From Gammaproteobacteria bacterium (lineage in GTDB: Bacteria > Pseudomonadota > Gammaproteobacteria > UBA6429 > Thiohalophilaceae): a stretch of 64,000 nucleotides of DNA. Positions 1-9,391 of the stretch are shown in pieces. The number at the start of each line of letters is the position of its first letter. Position 1 is the stretch's first letter. The notes under the pieces are model-generated. The model searched no databases. It worked only from the letters and a program-made list of their open reading frames with translations, and was not told where the DNA came from. The translations under genes were made by a program, and so were the position numbers. Location: positions 43,663-107,662 of the forward strand of contig JACQBC010000012.1 in the NCBI GenBank assembly GCA_016194635.1, given 5' to 3'.

Positions 1-1
1 C

Positions 2-1468
2 ATGCTACTCATCGGCGGCTCGTTTGCCATGGTGATCCGCGCCGAGTTGATGTATCCCGGCATGCAGTTAGTTGATCCTAACTTCTTTAATATGATGACC
101 ACGCTGCACGGCTTGGTGATGGTGTTCGGTGCCATCATGCCCTCGACCGTGGGTTTAGCCAACTGGTGTATACCGATGATGATCGGCGCGCCCGACATGG
201 CCCTGCCGCGGATGAATAACTGGAGTTTCTGGATACTACCCTTCGCCGCACTTATGCTGTTAATGCCCATGTTCATGGGCGGGAACTTCATGTCGGGTCA
301 AGGCCCGGCCTTCGGCTGGACCTTCTACGAACCGCTTTCCGGGCAATACAACAAGCTGGCGTTTTTCGTCTTTGCGATTCACTTGTTGGGTATCTCGTCG
401 ATCATGGGTTCGATCAATATCATCGCCACGATCTTAAATATGCGCGCCCCCGGTATGACGCTAATGAAGATGCCGCTGTTCGTATGGACCTGGTTGATCA
501 CCGCCTTCCTGTTGATCGCGGTAATGCCGGTGTTGGCCGGCGCGGTAACCATGATGCTGACCGATAAATACTTCGGCACCAGTTTCTTCAACGCCGCCGG
601 TGGCGGTGACCCGGTGCTGTTCCAGCACGTGTTCTGGTTCTTCGGTCACCCCGAGGTGTATATCATGATTCTGCCGTCGTTTGGGATCGTATCGCAGATC
701 ATCCCCACGTTTGCGCGTAAGAAATTATTTGGTTATGCCTCGATGGTATACGCTACCGCCGCCATCGCGTTCTTATCGTTCATCGTTTGGGCCCATCATA
801 TGTTCACGGTCGGCATGCCGGTGGCCGGTGAGTTGTATTTCACCTACGCGACCGTGATGATCGCCGTACCTACCGCGGTGAAGGTCTTCAACTGGACCGC
901 CACCATGTGGAAAGGCGCGATGACCTTTGAAACCCCGATGTTATGGGCAATTGCCTTCGTGGTGCTGTTCACGATTGGCGGTTTCACCGGTTTGATGCTG
1001 GGCGTGGCGACGTCCGACTTCCAATACCAAGACACCTATTTCGTGGTGGCGCATTTTCACTATGTCTTAGTGACCGGCGCGTTGTTTGGTGTCATCGGCG
1101 GGGTGTATTACTGGTTACCCAAGTGGACCGGTAATATGTACAACGAAAAATTGTCGAAGCTGCATTTCTGGATATCTGCCATCTCCGTCAATGTGTTGTT
1201 CTTCCCGCAACACTTTATCGGCCTGCAAGGTATGCCAAGGCGCGTGCCTGACTATAACCCGATGTTCGCGGACTGGAACTTTGTATCCTCCATCGGCGGC
1301 TTCGTGTTTGGCGCATCACAGCTCTTGTTTTTGTACATCGTGATCAGCACCATTCGCGGCGGAGCCAAGGCTACGTCCCAGGTGTGGGAAGGTGCGGAAG
1401 GGTTGGAATGGACGGTTCCATCCCCCGCGCCGTACCATACCTTTGAAAATCCACCGCTGATTAAATAA
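2..1468 (+). CDS. ctaD: cytochrome c oxidase subunit I (aa3 type), 5'-truncated by window edge
   Basis: Catalytic subunit of the proton-pumping terminal oxidase in the cytoplasmic membrane; it oxidises cytochrome c and reduces O2 at the heme a3-CuB centre. The reading frame is open at the left edge, so the start lies outside the window. Heme and copper ligands are visible: TLHG near visible residue 35 (heme a), GHPEVY near 214 (CuB His and the cross-linked Tyr), WAHHMF near 263 (CuB) and VAHFHY near 350 (heme a3 and heme a). The APDMALPRMNN stretch contains the D-channel aspartate and TAVKVFNW the K-channel lysine, so this is a complete A-type pump. It heads a run of same-strand cox genes. 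Assignment is certain. Confidence 0.97.
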   Translation: MLLIGGSFAMVIRAELMYPGMQLVDPNFFNMMTTLHGLVMVFGAIMPSTVGLANWCIPMMIGAPDMALPRMNNWSFWILPFAALMLLMPMFMGGNFMSGQGPAFGWTFYEPLSGQYNKLAFFVFAIHLLGISSIMGSINIIATILNMRAPGMTLMKMPLFVWTWLITAFLLIAVMPVLAGAVTMMLTDKYFGTSFFNAAGGGDPVLFQHVFWFFGHPEVYIMILPSFGIVSQIIPTFARKKLFGYASMVYATAAIAFLSFIVWAHHMFTVGMPVAGELYFTYATVMIAVPTAVKVFNWTATMWKGAMTFETPMLWAIAFVVLFTIGGFTGLMLGVATSDFQYQDTYFVVAHFHYVLVTGALFGVIGGVYYWLPKWTGNMYNEKLSKLHFWISAISVNVLFFPQHFIGLQGMPRRVPDYNPMFADWNFVSSIGGFVFGASQLLFLYIVISTIRGGAKATSQVWEGAEGLEWTVPSPAPYHTFENPPLIK

Positions 1469-1481
1469 AAGCATTAGGTAT

Positions 1482-1583
1482 ATGCAACGCGACGCTAAAA
1501 TAAAACGCGCCAACTTGATTACCGCTTGGGTAATTGGGTTGGTTGCGTTAGCGTTCTTCCTGCTACCGTTTGTGCGTTGGTGA
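1482..1583 (+). CDS. small cytochrome oxidase assembly-type membrane protein, 33 aa
   Basis: A 33-codon reading frame starting MQRDAKIKRANLITAW, with a single hydrophobic helix (about residues 13-30, WVIGLVALAFFLLPF). It begins 13 bases after the subunit I stop and ends five bases before the Cox11 start, so the three are packed as one operon. Tiny one-helix proteins at this exact position between subunit I and Cox11 are common in proteobacterial cox operons and are often named small oxidase assembly proteins; that name is by position and shape, not by a catalytic motif. Real gene status is likely because of the spacing and the charged N-terminus plus helix design. Confidence 0.75.
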   Translation: MQRDAKIKRANLITAWVIGLVALAFFLLPFVRW

Positions 1584-1588
1584 ACACC

Positions 1589-2188
1589 ATGACTAAACAT
1601 ATACATCGACGCACGGTATTGGGTTTATCCCTGGTGGCAGTGCTAATGTTTGGTTTTGGTTTTGCCCTGGTGCCGTTGTACAACGTGTTTTGTCAGGCGT
1701 TTGGTTTTAATGGACGTAATATCGAGGTGGAAAACGGTACCTACCAGGTGCGAGAAGAAGTTGTGCGGACTTTACGTGATGGGGTGGATAAAAACCGTAC
1801 TATCACGGTACAGTTTCTAGCCAATGAGAACAAAGACCTGCCGTGGGAATTTCGTCCATTACAAAGGGAAATCAACGTCCATCCGGGCGAGGTGAAACAA
1901 GTGCGGTTTTACGCCAGAAACCTCAGCGATAAAACCGTCGTGGCGCGGGCGATTCCTAGCATGCAGCCGAGTGTGGCAATCAAGTATTTCACCAAGGTGG
2001 AATGTTTTTGTTTTAACAACCAAATATTTAAACCGGGTGAGGCCAAGGAAATGCCGTTGATCTTTGTGGTTGACCGTAAATTACCGCAGGGTATCGACAA
2101 ACTTACCCAATCCTATACATTTTTTGATACACAGCAAGGTAAGTCGGATTCCGTGGCGGCGGCTGTTAAGTCCTTGGTCCACGGTTAG
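1589..2188 (+). CDS. ctaG: cytochrome c oxidase assembly protein Cox11/CtaG (copper delivery)
   Basis: Periplasmic copper chaperone anchored by one N-terminal helix; it delivers copper to the CuB site of subunit I. The ATG at 1589 is chosen because it gives MTKHIHRRTVLGL followed directly by the membrane helix, and because it lies just after the small protein's stop; an upstream in-frame start at 1526 would overlap that gene. The length, 199 aa, is typical. The family's copper-binding CFCF motif is present (VECFCFNNQ, about residue 135), preceded by the conserved Ig-like segment NLSDKTVVARAIPSMQP. Sits between the small oxidase protein and subunit III, as in other proteobacteria. Confidence 0.96.
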   Translation: MTKHIHRRTVLGLSLVAVLMFGFGFALVPLYNVFCQAFGFNGRNIEVENGTYQVREEVVRTLRDGVDKNRTITVQFLANENKDLPWEFRPLQREINVHPGEVKQVRFYARNLSDKTVVARAIPSMQPSVAIKYFTKVECFCFNNQIFKPGEAKEMPLIFVVDRKLPQGIDKLTQSYTFFDTQQGKSDSVAAAVKSLVHG

Positions 2189-2241
2189 CGGGCGGGTTTT
2201 ACTTACGGGTTTAAGATTTTAATTTAAAAAGCGAGGTAAAC

Positions 2242-3138
2242 ATGGCAGAACAAAAATATTACTTACCACAACCCAGCTACTGGCCGCTGATCGGTTCGGT
2301 GGGATTATTCACCACGACCTTCGGTTTTGCCAGCGCCTTACCAGGTAAAGCCGGTGATCCCATGGGCAATATGTTAATGATGTATATCGGCCTGGCGATT
2401 CTCGCGTTTATGATGTTCGGGTGGTTCAGCACGGTGGTACGCGAAAGCGAAGCGGGTAAATACAACATGCAGGTGGACATGTCCTTCCGCATGGGCATGA
2501 TGTGGTTTATTTTCTCCGAGGTCATGTTCTTCGCTGCTTTCTTCGGTGCATTGTTCTATGCGCGGCAGTTGTCGGTACCCTGGTTGGCCGGAGGCGATCC
2601 GGGAACCAATGAGTTGTTATGGAAGGGTTTCCAGCAAAATTGGCCGTTATTGCAGACCCCGGAAATGGCCGTGAAACCGGATGCGGATTTAACCTTTAGC
2701 AAGGCCTCGGGTGTTATTGAAGCATGGGGGGTACCGTTTTATAACACCCTTATTTTATTAACCTCGGGGTTGACGGTAACCTTTGCGCATTGGGCGTTAA
2801 AACAAAAAAACCGTACGGGACTGATCCTATGGCTGTGTGCCACCGTGGTGCTGGGTTACCTGTTCGTTGGATTGCAAGCCAGCGAATACGGTCATGCTTA
2901 TCATGCGCTAAACCTCAAGCTCAGCAGCGGAATCTACGGCACGACATTTTTTATGTTAACCGGCTTCCACGGGTTGCACGTGACCATTGGCGCAACCATG
3001 TTGCTGATTATTACCTTGCGTTCGATCAAGGGACACTTTACACCCGAGCGGCATTTCGCGTTTGAGGCCGTGGCGTGGTACTGGCATTTTGTGGACGTGG
3101 TATGGTTAGGGTTATTTATTTTCGTCTACTGGTTGTAG
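2242..3138 (+). CDS. ctaE: cytochrome c oxidase subunit III
   Basis: Seven-helix membrane subunit that stabilises the oxidase and lines oxygen access to subunit I. The 298-aa product shows family hallmarks: RMGMMWFIFSEVMFFAAFFGALFYAR in helix III (split here only for description), LQASEYGHAY, GFHGLHVTIG and the C-terminal WYWHFVDVVWLGLFIFVYWL. A good ribosome-binding site (GCGAGG) lies just before the ATG. It follows Cox11 after about 50 bases and is closed by a strong hairpin terminator at 3161-3194, so it is the last gene of the ctaD-ctaG-ctaE transcript. Confidence 0.97.
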   Translation: MAEQKYYLPQPSYWPLIGSVGLFTTTFGFASALPGKAGDPMGNMLMMYIGLAILAFMMFGWFSTVVRESEAGKYNMQVDMSFRMGMMWFIFSEVMFFAAFFGALFYARQLSVPWLAGGDPGTNELLWKGFQQNWPLLQTPEMAVKPDADLTFSKASGVIEAWGVPFYNTLILLTSGLTVTFAHWALKQKNRTGLILWLCATVVLGYLFVGLQASEYGHAYHALNLKLSSGIYGTTFFMLTGFHGLHVTIGATMLLIITLRSIKGHFTPERHFAFEAVAWYWHFVDVVWLGLFIFVYWL

Positions 3139-3160
3139 TCAGGAAAATAAAACCTAAGGA

Positions 3161-3194
3161 AAAGGTGCCGATCTGAACATCGGCGCCTTTTTTA
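3161..3194 (+). terminator. Rho-independent terminator after ctaE
   Basis: Twelve-base arms AAAGGTGCCGAT and ATCGGCGCCTTT (one T-G mismatch position) around a short loop, followed by a run of T. It lies 22 bases after the ctaE stop and before the convergent DUF2909 gene; the A-rich left flank means it could also serve the minus strand gene. Confidence 0.88.
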
Positions 3195-3204
3195 TTTCGA
3201 GAAT

Positions 3205-3405
3205 TTAGAATCCGCGGTTGGGTGTAATCAATCCAGCTTTGTAACTGATGATGAGTACTACAATCAGGCCAATCGATAGGCTGATCCGCAGGGTAAGGGC
3301 CCGCACGGTGCGGTTACTCTGACCACGATCTTTGATAAGGGTATACAGGGCGGTGCCTAAGCTAACTAAGATGAGTAGTAAAAAACCCAGCACGACAATT
3401 TTCAT
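3205..3405 (-). CDS. DUF2909-type twin transmembrane protein, 66 aa
   Basis: Small inner-membrane protein with two hydrophobic helices (about residues 3-22 and 42-60) separated by a charged loop KDRGQSNRTVRALTLR. Size, helix spacing and its place next to cox assembly genes match the DUF2909 family, found beside SURF1 in Pseudomonas-type cox loci. Function is unknown; a role in oxidase biogenesis is inferred from position only. It is encoded opposite to its neighbours, convergent with ctaE and divergent from the SURF1 gene. Confidence 0.85.
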   Translation of the reverse strand: MKIVVLGFLLLILVSLGTALYTLIKDRGQSNRTVRALTLRISLSIGLIVVLIISYKAGLITPNRGF

Positions 3406-3492
3406 GATGGACCTCGTTATAGTGTAATAGTGTGATCTGCAGTATACGGCAACGGTTAGAAATAAACAGCTTATACAAAGTGGTGTACAGGC

Positions 3493-4230
3493 ATGCAGTT
3501 TGGTGTATTTGAGTTTAGACCCGGTTGGGTGCCCTCGCTGGCCACGCTGCTACTTAGTGTGTTGTTTGTGGGGTTAGGTTTTTGGCAGAATTGGCGCGGT
3601 GATTACAAACAAGGTGTTGTGCTTGCGGAACAGCAGCGCAGCATGCTTCCCGCCATCGAAATCAACGGCGCCGCACTGGATATGAATTCTATGCAATACC
3701 GTCAAGTCAGTGTCACCGGAAATTTTGATGCCAGCCATACGTTGTTTATCGACAATAAAATTCATCAAGGGATGGTTGGCTATCAGGTGGTTACCCCGTT
3801 GCAGATCGCGAATACCAATACCTATGTCATGGTGAATCGCGGCTGGGTACCGTTAGGTATGTCGCGGCAACATTTACCCGTTATTGCGACACCACCCATC
3901 CGGCTTACTATCCACGGCCGATTACAGTTGCCTACGGCAGGGGTGAGTAAACTGGGTTTAAATCGTAGTAATCCAGGTTGGCCGGCGTTGGTTCGGTGGT
4001 TGGATATCCCGAGCATTACAGCGGAAACCGGCCTAGCGTTAAAACCCTATATTATTCTGCAAGCTCCCTCCGATACCGATGGATTTGTACGCGACTGGCC
4101 CATGCTCAGCGATTCGCCGGACAGGAACTACGCCTACGCCTTACAATGGTTTAGCTTTGCGGTAATAGTTGTATTCTTATGGATTAAATTAAATTTGCGG
4201 CGTAGCGATAGAGGAAAAACCCATGCATAA
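3493..4230 (+). CDS. SURF1 family cytochrome oxidase assembly protein
   Basis: Membrane protein that helps insert heme a into subunit I. The 245-aa product has the family layout: N-terminal helix (PSLATLLLSVLFVGLGFWQ), a periplasmic domain with YRQVSVTGNFD, HTLFIDNKIHQGMVGYQV and VMVNRGWVP, and a C-terminal helix after the classic NYAYALQWFSFAV signature. Starts at an ATG after a short spacer; its stop overlaps the following gene by eight bases, which points to coupled translation. Assignment is certain at family level. Confidence 0.95.
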   Translation: MQFGVFEFRPGWVPSLATLLLSVLFVGLGFWQNWRGDYKQGVVLAEQQRSMLPAIEINGAALDMNSMQYRQVSVTGNFDASHTLFIDNKIHQGMVGYQVVTPLQIANTNTYVMVNRGWVPLGMSRQHLPVIATPPIRLTIHGRLQLPTAGVSKLGLNRSNPGWPALVRWLDIPSITAETGLALKPYIILQAPSDTDGFVRDWPMLSDSPDRNYAYALQWFSFAVIVVFLWIKLNLRRSDRGKTHA

Positions 4231-4837
4231 CGATAATATTTCGCCCGTAACAAAACACAACCGCCGGGTATTGCTCTTGGTCGTGGGGGTGTTTGTGTTA
4301 CCGATCGCGCTTGCGGCTTTATTCAAAATAGCCCCGCAGTGGCTACCCAACAAAACAAAAAACCACGGTGAGTTAATCACCCCGGCGCGCGAATTGCCAG
4401 AATTCAACTTGGTCGATAACACCGGCAAACCGTTCACCCGCGCGTCGTTGCGGGGGAAATGGAACATCCTATTCATAGGTGGTGTAAGCTGCACTGCCGA
4501 ATGTGGCCAGACACTTTACACTATTCGCCAGGCGCGGCTGGCCCAAGGTGCTAATGTCGATAGGGTAGGTTATGTTTATCTTATGGATGCGGCCCAGTTA
4601 CCATCCAACCTAACGAGTCTGTTTGAACAACACCCCGACATGTTGATCGTTACGGGGCCGGATAGTGAACGCCAAAAACTTATCGAGCAATTGCGTGGTC
4701 CGATGGATAACGGGCAGGGCGCGCAGCCTGTACTGTACTTGGTCGATCCATTGCAACGTGTCATGATGCGTTATAAAACCGGATTTAGGCCCAAGGGGCT
4801 GATTAAGGATCTGGAATTACTGGTAAAATTACCGTAA
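4223..4837 (+). CDS. SCO-like thioredoxin-fold membrane protein of the cox locus
   Basis: 204 aa: one N-terminal helix (about residues 15-34) and a periplasmic thioredoxin-like domain beginning [23 protein letters not shown] Cys-X3-Cys pair (CTAEC, about residue 92) sits where SCO copper chaperones have CxxxCP, but the proline after the second Cys is a Gly and I do not find the SCO aspartate-rich loop. It corresponds in position to the uncharacterised gene between SURF1 and heme A synthase in Pseudomonas. A redox or copper-handling role for CuA/CuB is the likely inference. Overlaps the SURF1 stop by eight bases and precedes cyoE by 29. Confidence 0.8.
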   Translation: MHNDNISPVTKHNRRVLLLVVGVFVLPIALAALFKIAPQWLPNKTKNHGELITPARELPEFNLVDNTGKPFTRASLRGKWNILFIGGVSCTAECGQTLYTIRQARLAQGANVDRVGYVYLMDAAQLPSNLTSLFEQHPDMLIVTGPDSERQKLIEQLRGPMDNGQGAQPVLYLVDPLQRVMMRYKTGFRPKGLIKDLELLVKLP

Positions 4838-4866
4838 CTGTAACTGATATACATCGAGGTAGCTGC

Positions 4867-5784
4867 ATGAGCCATGGTATCCAAAGTACAGTGCGAATAT
4901 CCTCCTTGATCCCCAATGGTCTGCGGCATTGGCGCGATTATTATGAATTGTGTAAGCCGCGGGTGGTGGCCTTGATTGTATTCACCGCGATTGTCGGCAT
5001 GTTTCTGGCCGTACCCGGTATGGTACCCTGGCAACCGTTCATTTTCGGGACCCTGGGTATCGCATTAGCGGCGGCCTCGGCGGCGGCGATCAACCAAGTG
5101 GTGGATCAACAGGCGGACTCGATCATGCGACGTACCCGCAAGCGGCCCTTGCCCAAGGGTAACTTGAGTCATCGTCAAGCCCTTGTGTTCGCCATGGTCA
5201 TCGGTGTGATTGCGATGTTACTATTGATCCTGCTAGTGAATACCTTAACCGCCGTATTGACCTTTGCCTCCTTGATTGGTTACGCGGTTATTTATACCGT
5301 ATTTCTCAAACATGCCACCCCGCAAAATATAGTGATCGGTGGAGCGGCGGGGGCGGCACCGCCGGTCTTAGGTTGGTCCGCCGTCACCGGCACCATCGAT
5401 CCCAACAGCTTATTACTCTTTTTAATTATTTTTGCCTGGACCCCACCGCATTTCTGGGCGCTGGCAATCCATCGCCGTGACGAATACGCCAAGGTGGACA
5501 TTCCGATGTTGCCCGTGACCCACGGTGTCGCCTTTACCCGCCTGCACGTGCTGCTTTACACGATTATTCTTGTTATTGTGTCATTACTGCCTTATCTGAC
5601 CGCGATGTGCGGCCTGATCTATCTCGTCTCCACCGTCGTTTTGGATACGGTATTTTTATATTACGCTATCCGCATGCAACGGGGCGAAAACGACGGCATC
5701 GCCATGCGTACTTTCGGTTATTCGATCCTGTATTTGATGCTGATGTTCGTGGCGTTGTTGTTAGATCACTACGTGCGGCTATGA
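4867..5784 (+). CDS. cyoE: protoheme IX farnesyltransferase (heme O synthase)
   Basis: UbiA-family prenyltransferase of the inner membrane that adds a farnesyl group to heme b, giving heme O. The 305-aa product shows [17 protein letters not shown], the first Asp-rich motif [15 protein letters not shown] with RPLP, and the conserved block [19 protein letters not shown], then [11 protein letters not shown] ribosome site (CGAGGTAG) precedes the ATG. Follows the SCO-like gene directly; a heme A synthase gene, often placed here, is absent. Confidence 0.96.
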   Translation: MSHGIQSTVRISSLIPNGLRHWRDYYELCKPRVVALIVFTAIVGMFLAVPGMVPWQPFIFGTLGIALAAASAAAINQVVDQQADSIMRRTRKRPLPKGNLSHRQALVFAMVIGVIAMLLLILLVNTLTAVLTFASLIGYAVIYTVFLKHATPQNIVIGGAAGAAPPVLGWSAVTGTIDPNSLLLFLIIFAWTPPHFWALAIHRRDEYAKVDIPMLPVTHGVAFTRLHVLLYTIILVIVSLLPYLTAMCGLIYLVSTVVLDTVFLYYAIRMQRGENDGIAMRTFGYSILYLMLMFVALLLDHYVRL

Positions 5785-5936
5785 TGTTGGTGGTCACTAG
5801 GTTCGCCCGGTGGGTGTGACTTGCCGTAAATACCTGCTTCGACAATTGCTCCCTGTGCATCGTTCCCGCCGCCCACGGTCATCTGCACCGAATAACCCAG
5901 TCATCACCAACAGCACCACGACACACCAGGGTTAAT

Positions 5937-6194
5937 CTAAGCTTGGATCAACTCGTCGAGTTTCCCATCCATATGCAATTCCGTTAGATCGGAAAAGCCG
6001 CCGATCCATTTACCGTCAATCACAATTTGCGGCACGGTGCGCGCGCCATGGGTGACTTCAGCCATTTCTTTTAATTGCGCGCGATCTACATCCACCCGCG
6101 CTTCATCATACGGAATATGCCATTTCTTCAATAAACTCTTGGTGTTCTCACAGATCGGGCAAGTGCCCGTTGAGTAAATCTTTAACCGCGCCAT
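5937..6194 (-). CDS. grxC: glutaredoxin (GrxC-like), 85 aa
   Basis: Cytoplasmic glutathione-dependent disulfide reductase. 85 aa with active site CPIC (residues 13-16, the second residue Ile where Tyr or Phe is usual), the cis-proline segment TVPQIVIDGKWIGG and the C-terminal GGFSDLTELHMDGKLDELI, all as in the Grx3 class. Convergent with cyoE. Assignment to the class is secure; the Tyr-to-Ile change in the active site is a small oddity. Confidence 0.93.
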   Translation of the reverse strand: MARLKIYSTGTCPICENTKSLLKKWHIPYDEARVDVDRAQLKEMAEVTHGARTVPQIVIDGKWIGGFSDLTELHMDGKLDELIQA

Positions 6195-6246
6195 AACAAC
6201 CTCTACTGAAATGAATACTATCCGCCACTATTATGCCGCAGCCTGG

Positions 6247-7677
6247 TCAACGGTAAAATAGCAATACCGGGCCTAAACTCAATAGATTGCCCGCGGCATG
6301 GATTAATATCCCCGGCAAGAGGCTGTGATACCGTTCATAGGCATAGGCCAGGATCAGACCGCTCCAGAACACCGAAAGAAACCCCGCCACCGAATATAAA
6401 TGCAATGCAGAGAATAACAATGCGCTGATGACGATTGCCGTGGTGGGTGTTAGACGCTGGCGCAGCGTCGTATACACCAAGCCGCGAAAACCAATTTCTT
6501 CAAACACGGCGGCCCAGACTACGATGTTTATCGTACTCAGTAAGACCGTTTGGGTGGGACCAAATACCAAACGTTCTTGCATCCCTTCACTCCAATGGTT
6601 GCCTACCCCCAGTTGCCAGGTGCCCCAGCCGATGACCACCTGGCCTAACCAATCTAAAGCCATCAGCGCGCCAGTGGTGGTAAACAAGGCCAACCAGCCC
6701 GCTTCCGGCCGACGCAAACCGAAGGCGCGGCGATAATTCCAACCGTGGGGCTTGAGCAGATAACGGTAAATCAGCACTATCATTGGCAGCGAAGCGAACA
6801 GGGTTGACCAACTGGTGATAAGGTTCGGGGTGAAAAACGGATTATGGGGGATCACATGCAGCAATAACGTGATGATCAATCCGCACAGCGCTGCGCTGAT
6901 CGTCACGGCCAGGCCATCAATAAATGGCCAGGGGCCGTCGAGCACGCCGTGGTGCCAGGGAATGCCTTCGTGCAAGATGCGTAGCCTGAACACGAGGAAT
7001 AATCCCAGAGTAATGATTAGCCCCACAATGATAACCATTTGCAGGACGAAGCGGCGGTACTTAGCACCATTGGCTTCGAGTTGCTCCAATATCGTTCGTG
7101 CTTGCCGGTCATGGCCAGTTTTCAAGGCGATTTGATACCGCAAGCGGTTCGCTGCCCAGCCCAGGGGTAATAAATTCACTCCGGTATAGATCTCGGCAGA
7201 GAATTCACCTGCGTCTTTATCGAGATAAGCAAAACGCAGCGCCGCGGCGACCACCTCTTCTTCGGGGTCGTTATTAAATAATTTGAGTGCCTCAATGAGC
7301 TCGGCGCGGCTGCGTTTTTCGGCGATGGTAATACATAACCGTGCCTTAATGTTTAATTGCTCGACATGACGGGTATCATCGTCCGCCTTGCCTAAATGTT
7401 GTAACACCTCGCGGAAACTATCGATGGCATCCTGTTCGACTTGGTGTTTTGGGCCAAACAAGAATTCATACAAGCTACGTTCAAGGGCCGGGACTTGGGT
7501 ATAACCTTCGTAGAAATGCATATGCCGATCCATCATCCGGCCGGCGGACACGCTCAGATAACGTAACTTATCCAGGTGATTAATGTTATGGAAGGGGTTA
7601 ACCACATAATATAACAACATCACCAGGATCACGCTGGTGATGATTATCCATAAGAATTTAATGTTTAGGCGCGGCAC
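6247..7677 (-). CDS. CPBP family intramembrane metalloprotease (Abi/CaaX type)
   Basis: 476-aa polytopic membrane protein. The C-terminal half carries the three CPBP motifs: EEIGFRG (EExxxR), FSALHL (FxxxH) and HAAGN (HxxxN). The N-terminal half is unusual for the family: one helix (residues 9-27), then about 160 residues of soluble, helix-rich sequence (DDDTRHVEQLNIKARLCIT, ALKLFNNDPEEEVVAAALR, which looks HEAT- or TPR-like), then a second helix. Starts at a GTG. Substrates of bacterial CPBP proteases are mostly unknown. Followed by the glutaredoxin gene; the rhomboid gene lies 33 bases upstream on the same strand. Confidence 0.9.
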   Translation of the reverse strand: MPRLNIKFLWIIITSVILVMLLYYVVNPFHNINHLDKLRYLSVSAGRMMDRHMHFYEGYTQVPALERSLYEFLFGPKHQVEQDAIDSFREVLQHLGKADDDTRHVEQLNIKARLCITIAEKRSRAELIEALKLFNNDPEEEVVAAALRFAYLDKDAGEFSAEIYTGVNLLPLGWAANRLRYQIALKTGHDRQARTILEQLEANGAKYRRFVLQMVIIVGLIITLGLFLVFRLRILHEGIPWHHGVLDGPWPFIDGLAVTISAALCGLIITLLLHVIPHNPFFTPNLITSWSTLFASLPMIVLIYRYLLKPHGWNYRRAFGLRRPEAGWLALFTTTGALMALDWLGQVVIGWGTWQLGVGNHWSEGMQERLVFGPTQTVLLSTINIVVWAAVFEEIGFRGLVYTTLRQRLTPTTAIVISALLFSALHLYSVAGFLSVFWSGLILAYAYERYHSLLPGILIHAAGNLLSLGPVLLFYR

Positions 7678-7710
7678 AAACGCACCTGTGGGAAAACGAT
7701 TTTTTATCGG

Positions 7711-8412
7711 TCATTGCGAGTGGTTGCCCGAGTTAAACAGCGCAAGGTTGGATTTTTTAAAAATGGGTATCAGCACGATACCAGCGACGAATCCGCCGAT
7801 ATGCGCGGCCCAGGCGACACCGCCGCCGCCATGTCCCACGGTTGCGATGCTATTCACGATTTGTAATACGAACCATATGCCCAATACTAAAATCGCCGGT
7901 AGCCATACCGCCTGACTCATAAAACCGATCGGCACAAATACTTGCACGTGGGCGCGCGGAAACAGCAGCGCATACGCGCCTAACACCCCGGAAATAGCTC
8001 CGCTGGCCCCGATCATCGGAATGGTGGAGTGCGTATTGAGTAAGGCGTTGGCAAGTAACGCAGCAATCCCGCAGAGTAGATAAAAAATAATGAACCGCAC
8101 ATGGCCCATGGCGTCTTCGATATTGTTACCAAAGATCCATAAGTACAACATATTGCCGATCAGGTGCATCCATCCACCGTGCATGAACATCGAGGTGAAT
8201 GCGGTCATCCAACCGGGTACCAACACGAGTTGTGCGGGTAGTTGCTCATAACCAAACAATACCGCAGGAATTGCCCCCAGCGCATAGATGGCGGATTCTT
8301 GCCGTGTTCCTAGGCTCAGTTGCCAGAAGAACGCCAGCGCACAGGCAACGATAATGAGCGCGGTGACCAGAGGTGGAAGTGTGGTGGGATTATCGTCGCG
8401 TAATGGAATCAT
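7711..8412 (-). CDS. rhomboid family intramembrane serine protease
   Basis: 233 aa, six predicted helices. The catalytic serine sits in GASGAISG (about residue 136) and the histidine in WAAHIGGFVAG; the loop motif MHGGWMHLIGNMLYLWIFG is typical. It cleaves membrane-embedded substrates; targets here are unknown. First gene of a two-protease unit with the CPBP gene, divergent from the SirB1 gene. Confidence 0.95.
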   Translation of the reverse strand: MIPLRDDNPTTLPPLVTALIIVACALAFFWQLSLGTRQESAIYALGAIPAVLFGYEQLPAQLVLVPGWMTAFTSMFMHGGWMHLIGNMLYLWIFGNNIEDAMGHVRFIIFYLLCGIAALLANALLNTHSTIPMIGASGAISGVLGAYALLFPRAHVQVFVPIGFMSQAVWLPAILVLGIWFVLQIVNSIATVGHGGGGVAWAAHIGGFVAGIVLIPIFKKSNLALFNSGNHSQ

Positions 8413-8515
8413 AAGCGGTACCGGCTTAGTGGTAGCCCATAGTAGAGTGTGGGTACATGAGATTCAATAGTTTTGTCGTTCAATTAAAATGCAAACTTGT
8501 GTATGATGGGGCAAG

Positions 8516-9379
8516 ATGATAAATCAACCTATTACCACCACAGTGGAATTTACCCCGGCTTGGACTGCGTTACTCAGCCGTCCAAGGACGGATTGGCGTG
8601 TTGCCGAGGCGGCTTTATGTGCCGCCAATCAGTACGATCCACCGCTTGTGATTGCGGATTACTTGCTTAGACTGGATGCCATGGTGGCGGATGTCGCTAC
8701 GCGTATCGTGCCGCACGCGACGGTGGCTAGCCGTATCGCCGCCTTGAATCAGTACTTTTATATCGAACAGGGTTATGCGGGAAATAATAGCGATTATTTT
8801 GATATTCAAAACAGTTTTCTGAACGCGGTGATGGATCGAAAACTGGGCATTCCGATTACCCTGGCCATTTTATATTTAGAATTGGCGCGCGCTATGCAAA
8901 TGGATGCTTATGGAATAGGTTTTCCAGGACATTTTTTGGTGGGCATACGTGCGGCGGATCGGCATTGGTATATCGATGTGTTTAATCAGGGGCGGGTGTT
9001 GCAAAGCCCCGAACTTAAAACCCTGTTATTAGCGACTCACAAGGATACACCACCAAGTGTTATCGATCTATCCGCGTATTTAAAACCAGCCACCGAACTG
9101 CAGATCGTGGTGCGTCTGCTGCGTAATCTCAAAAAAATATATATAGAAAAAACCGCGGTGGCGGAATCATTACAAGTGATCGCGATGATATTGTCGCTGT
9201 TACCCGACTCGCCCGATGAATTACGTGATCGAGGTATGATTTATCAACATATCGATTACACCCGCGGGGCGCTGGCGGATTTGTCGCGGTTCTTGGAGTT
9301 GGTGTCACAAGCACAAGAACGGCCGTTAATCGAGTCTATAGTAGAGTCGTTGCGTCAACGTCCGACCCATTTACATTAA
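8516..9379 (+). CDS. SirB1 family transglutaminase-like/TPR protein
   Basis: 287 aa. The N-terminal two thirds match SirB1: LNQYFYIEQGYAGNNSDYFD, LNAVMDRKLGIPITLAILYLELARAM and GIGFPGHFLVGI, a transglutaminase-like fold; the C-terminus is helical with the tetratricopeptide-like DRGMIYQHIDYTRGALADLSRFLEL. No function is established for the family beyond association with SirB regulators. The ATG is preceded by GGGGCAAG. SixA follows 12 bases downstream. Confidence 0.9.
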   Translation: MINQPITTTVEFTPAWTALLSRPRTDWRVAEAALCAANQYDPPLVIADYLLRLDAMVADVATRIVPHATVASRIAALNQYFYIEQGYAGNNSDYFDIQNSFLNAVMDRKLGIPITLAILYLELARAMQMDAYGIGFPGHFLVGIRAADRHWYIDVFNQGRVLQSPELKTLLLATHKDTPPSVIDLSAYLKPATELQIVVRLLRNLKKIYIEKTAVAESLQVIAMILSLLPDSPDELRDRGMIYQHIDYTRGALADLSRFLELVSQAQERPLIESIVESLRQRPTHLH

Positions 9380-9391
9380 TTCATTAGTATC

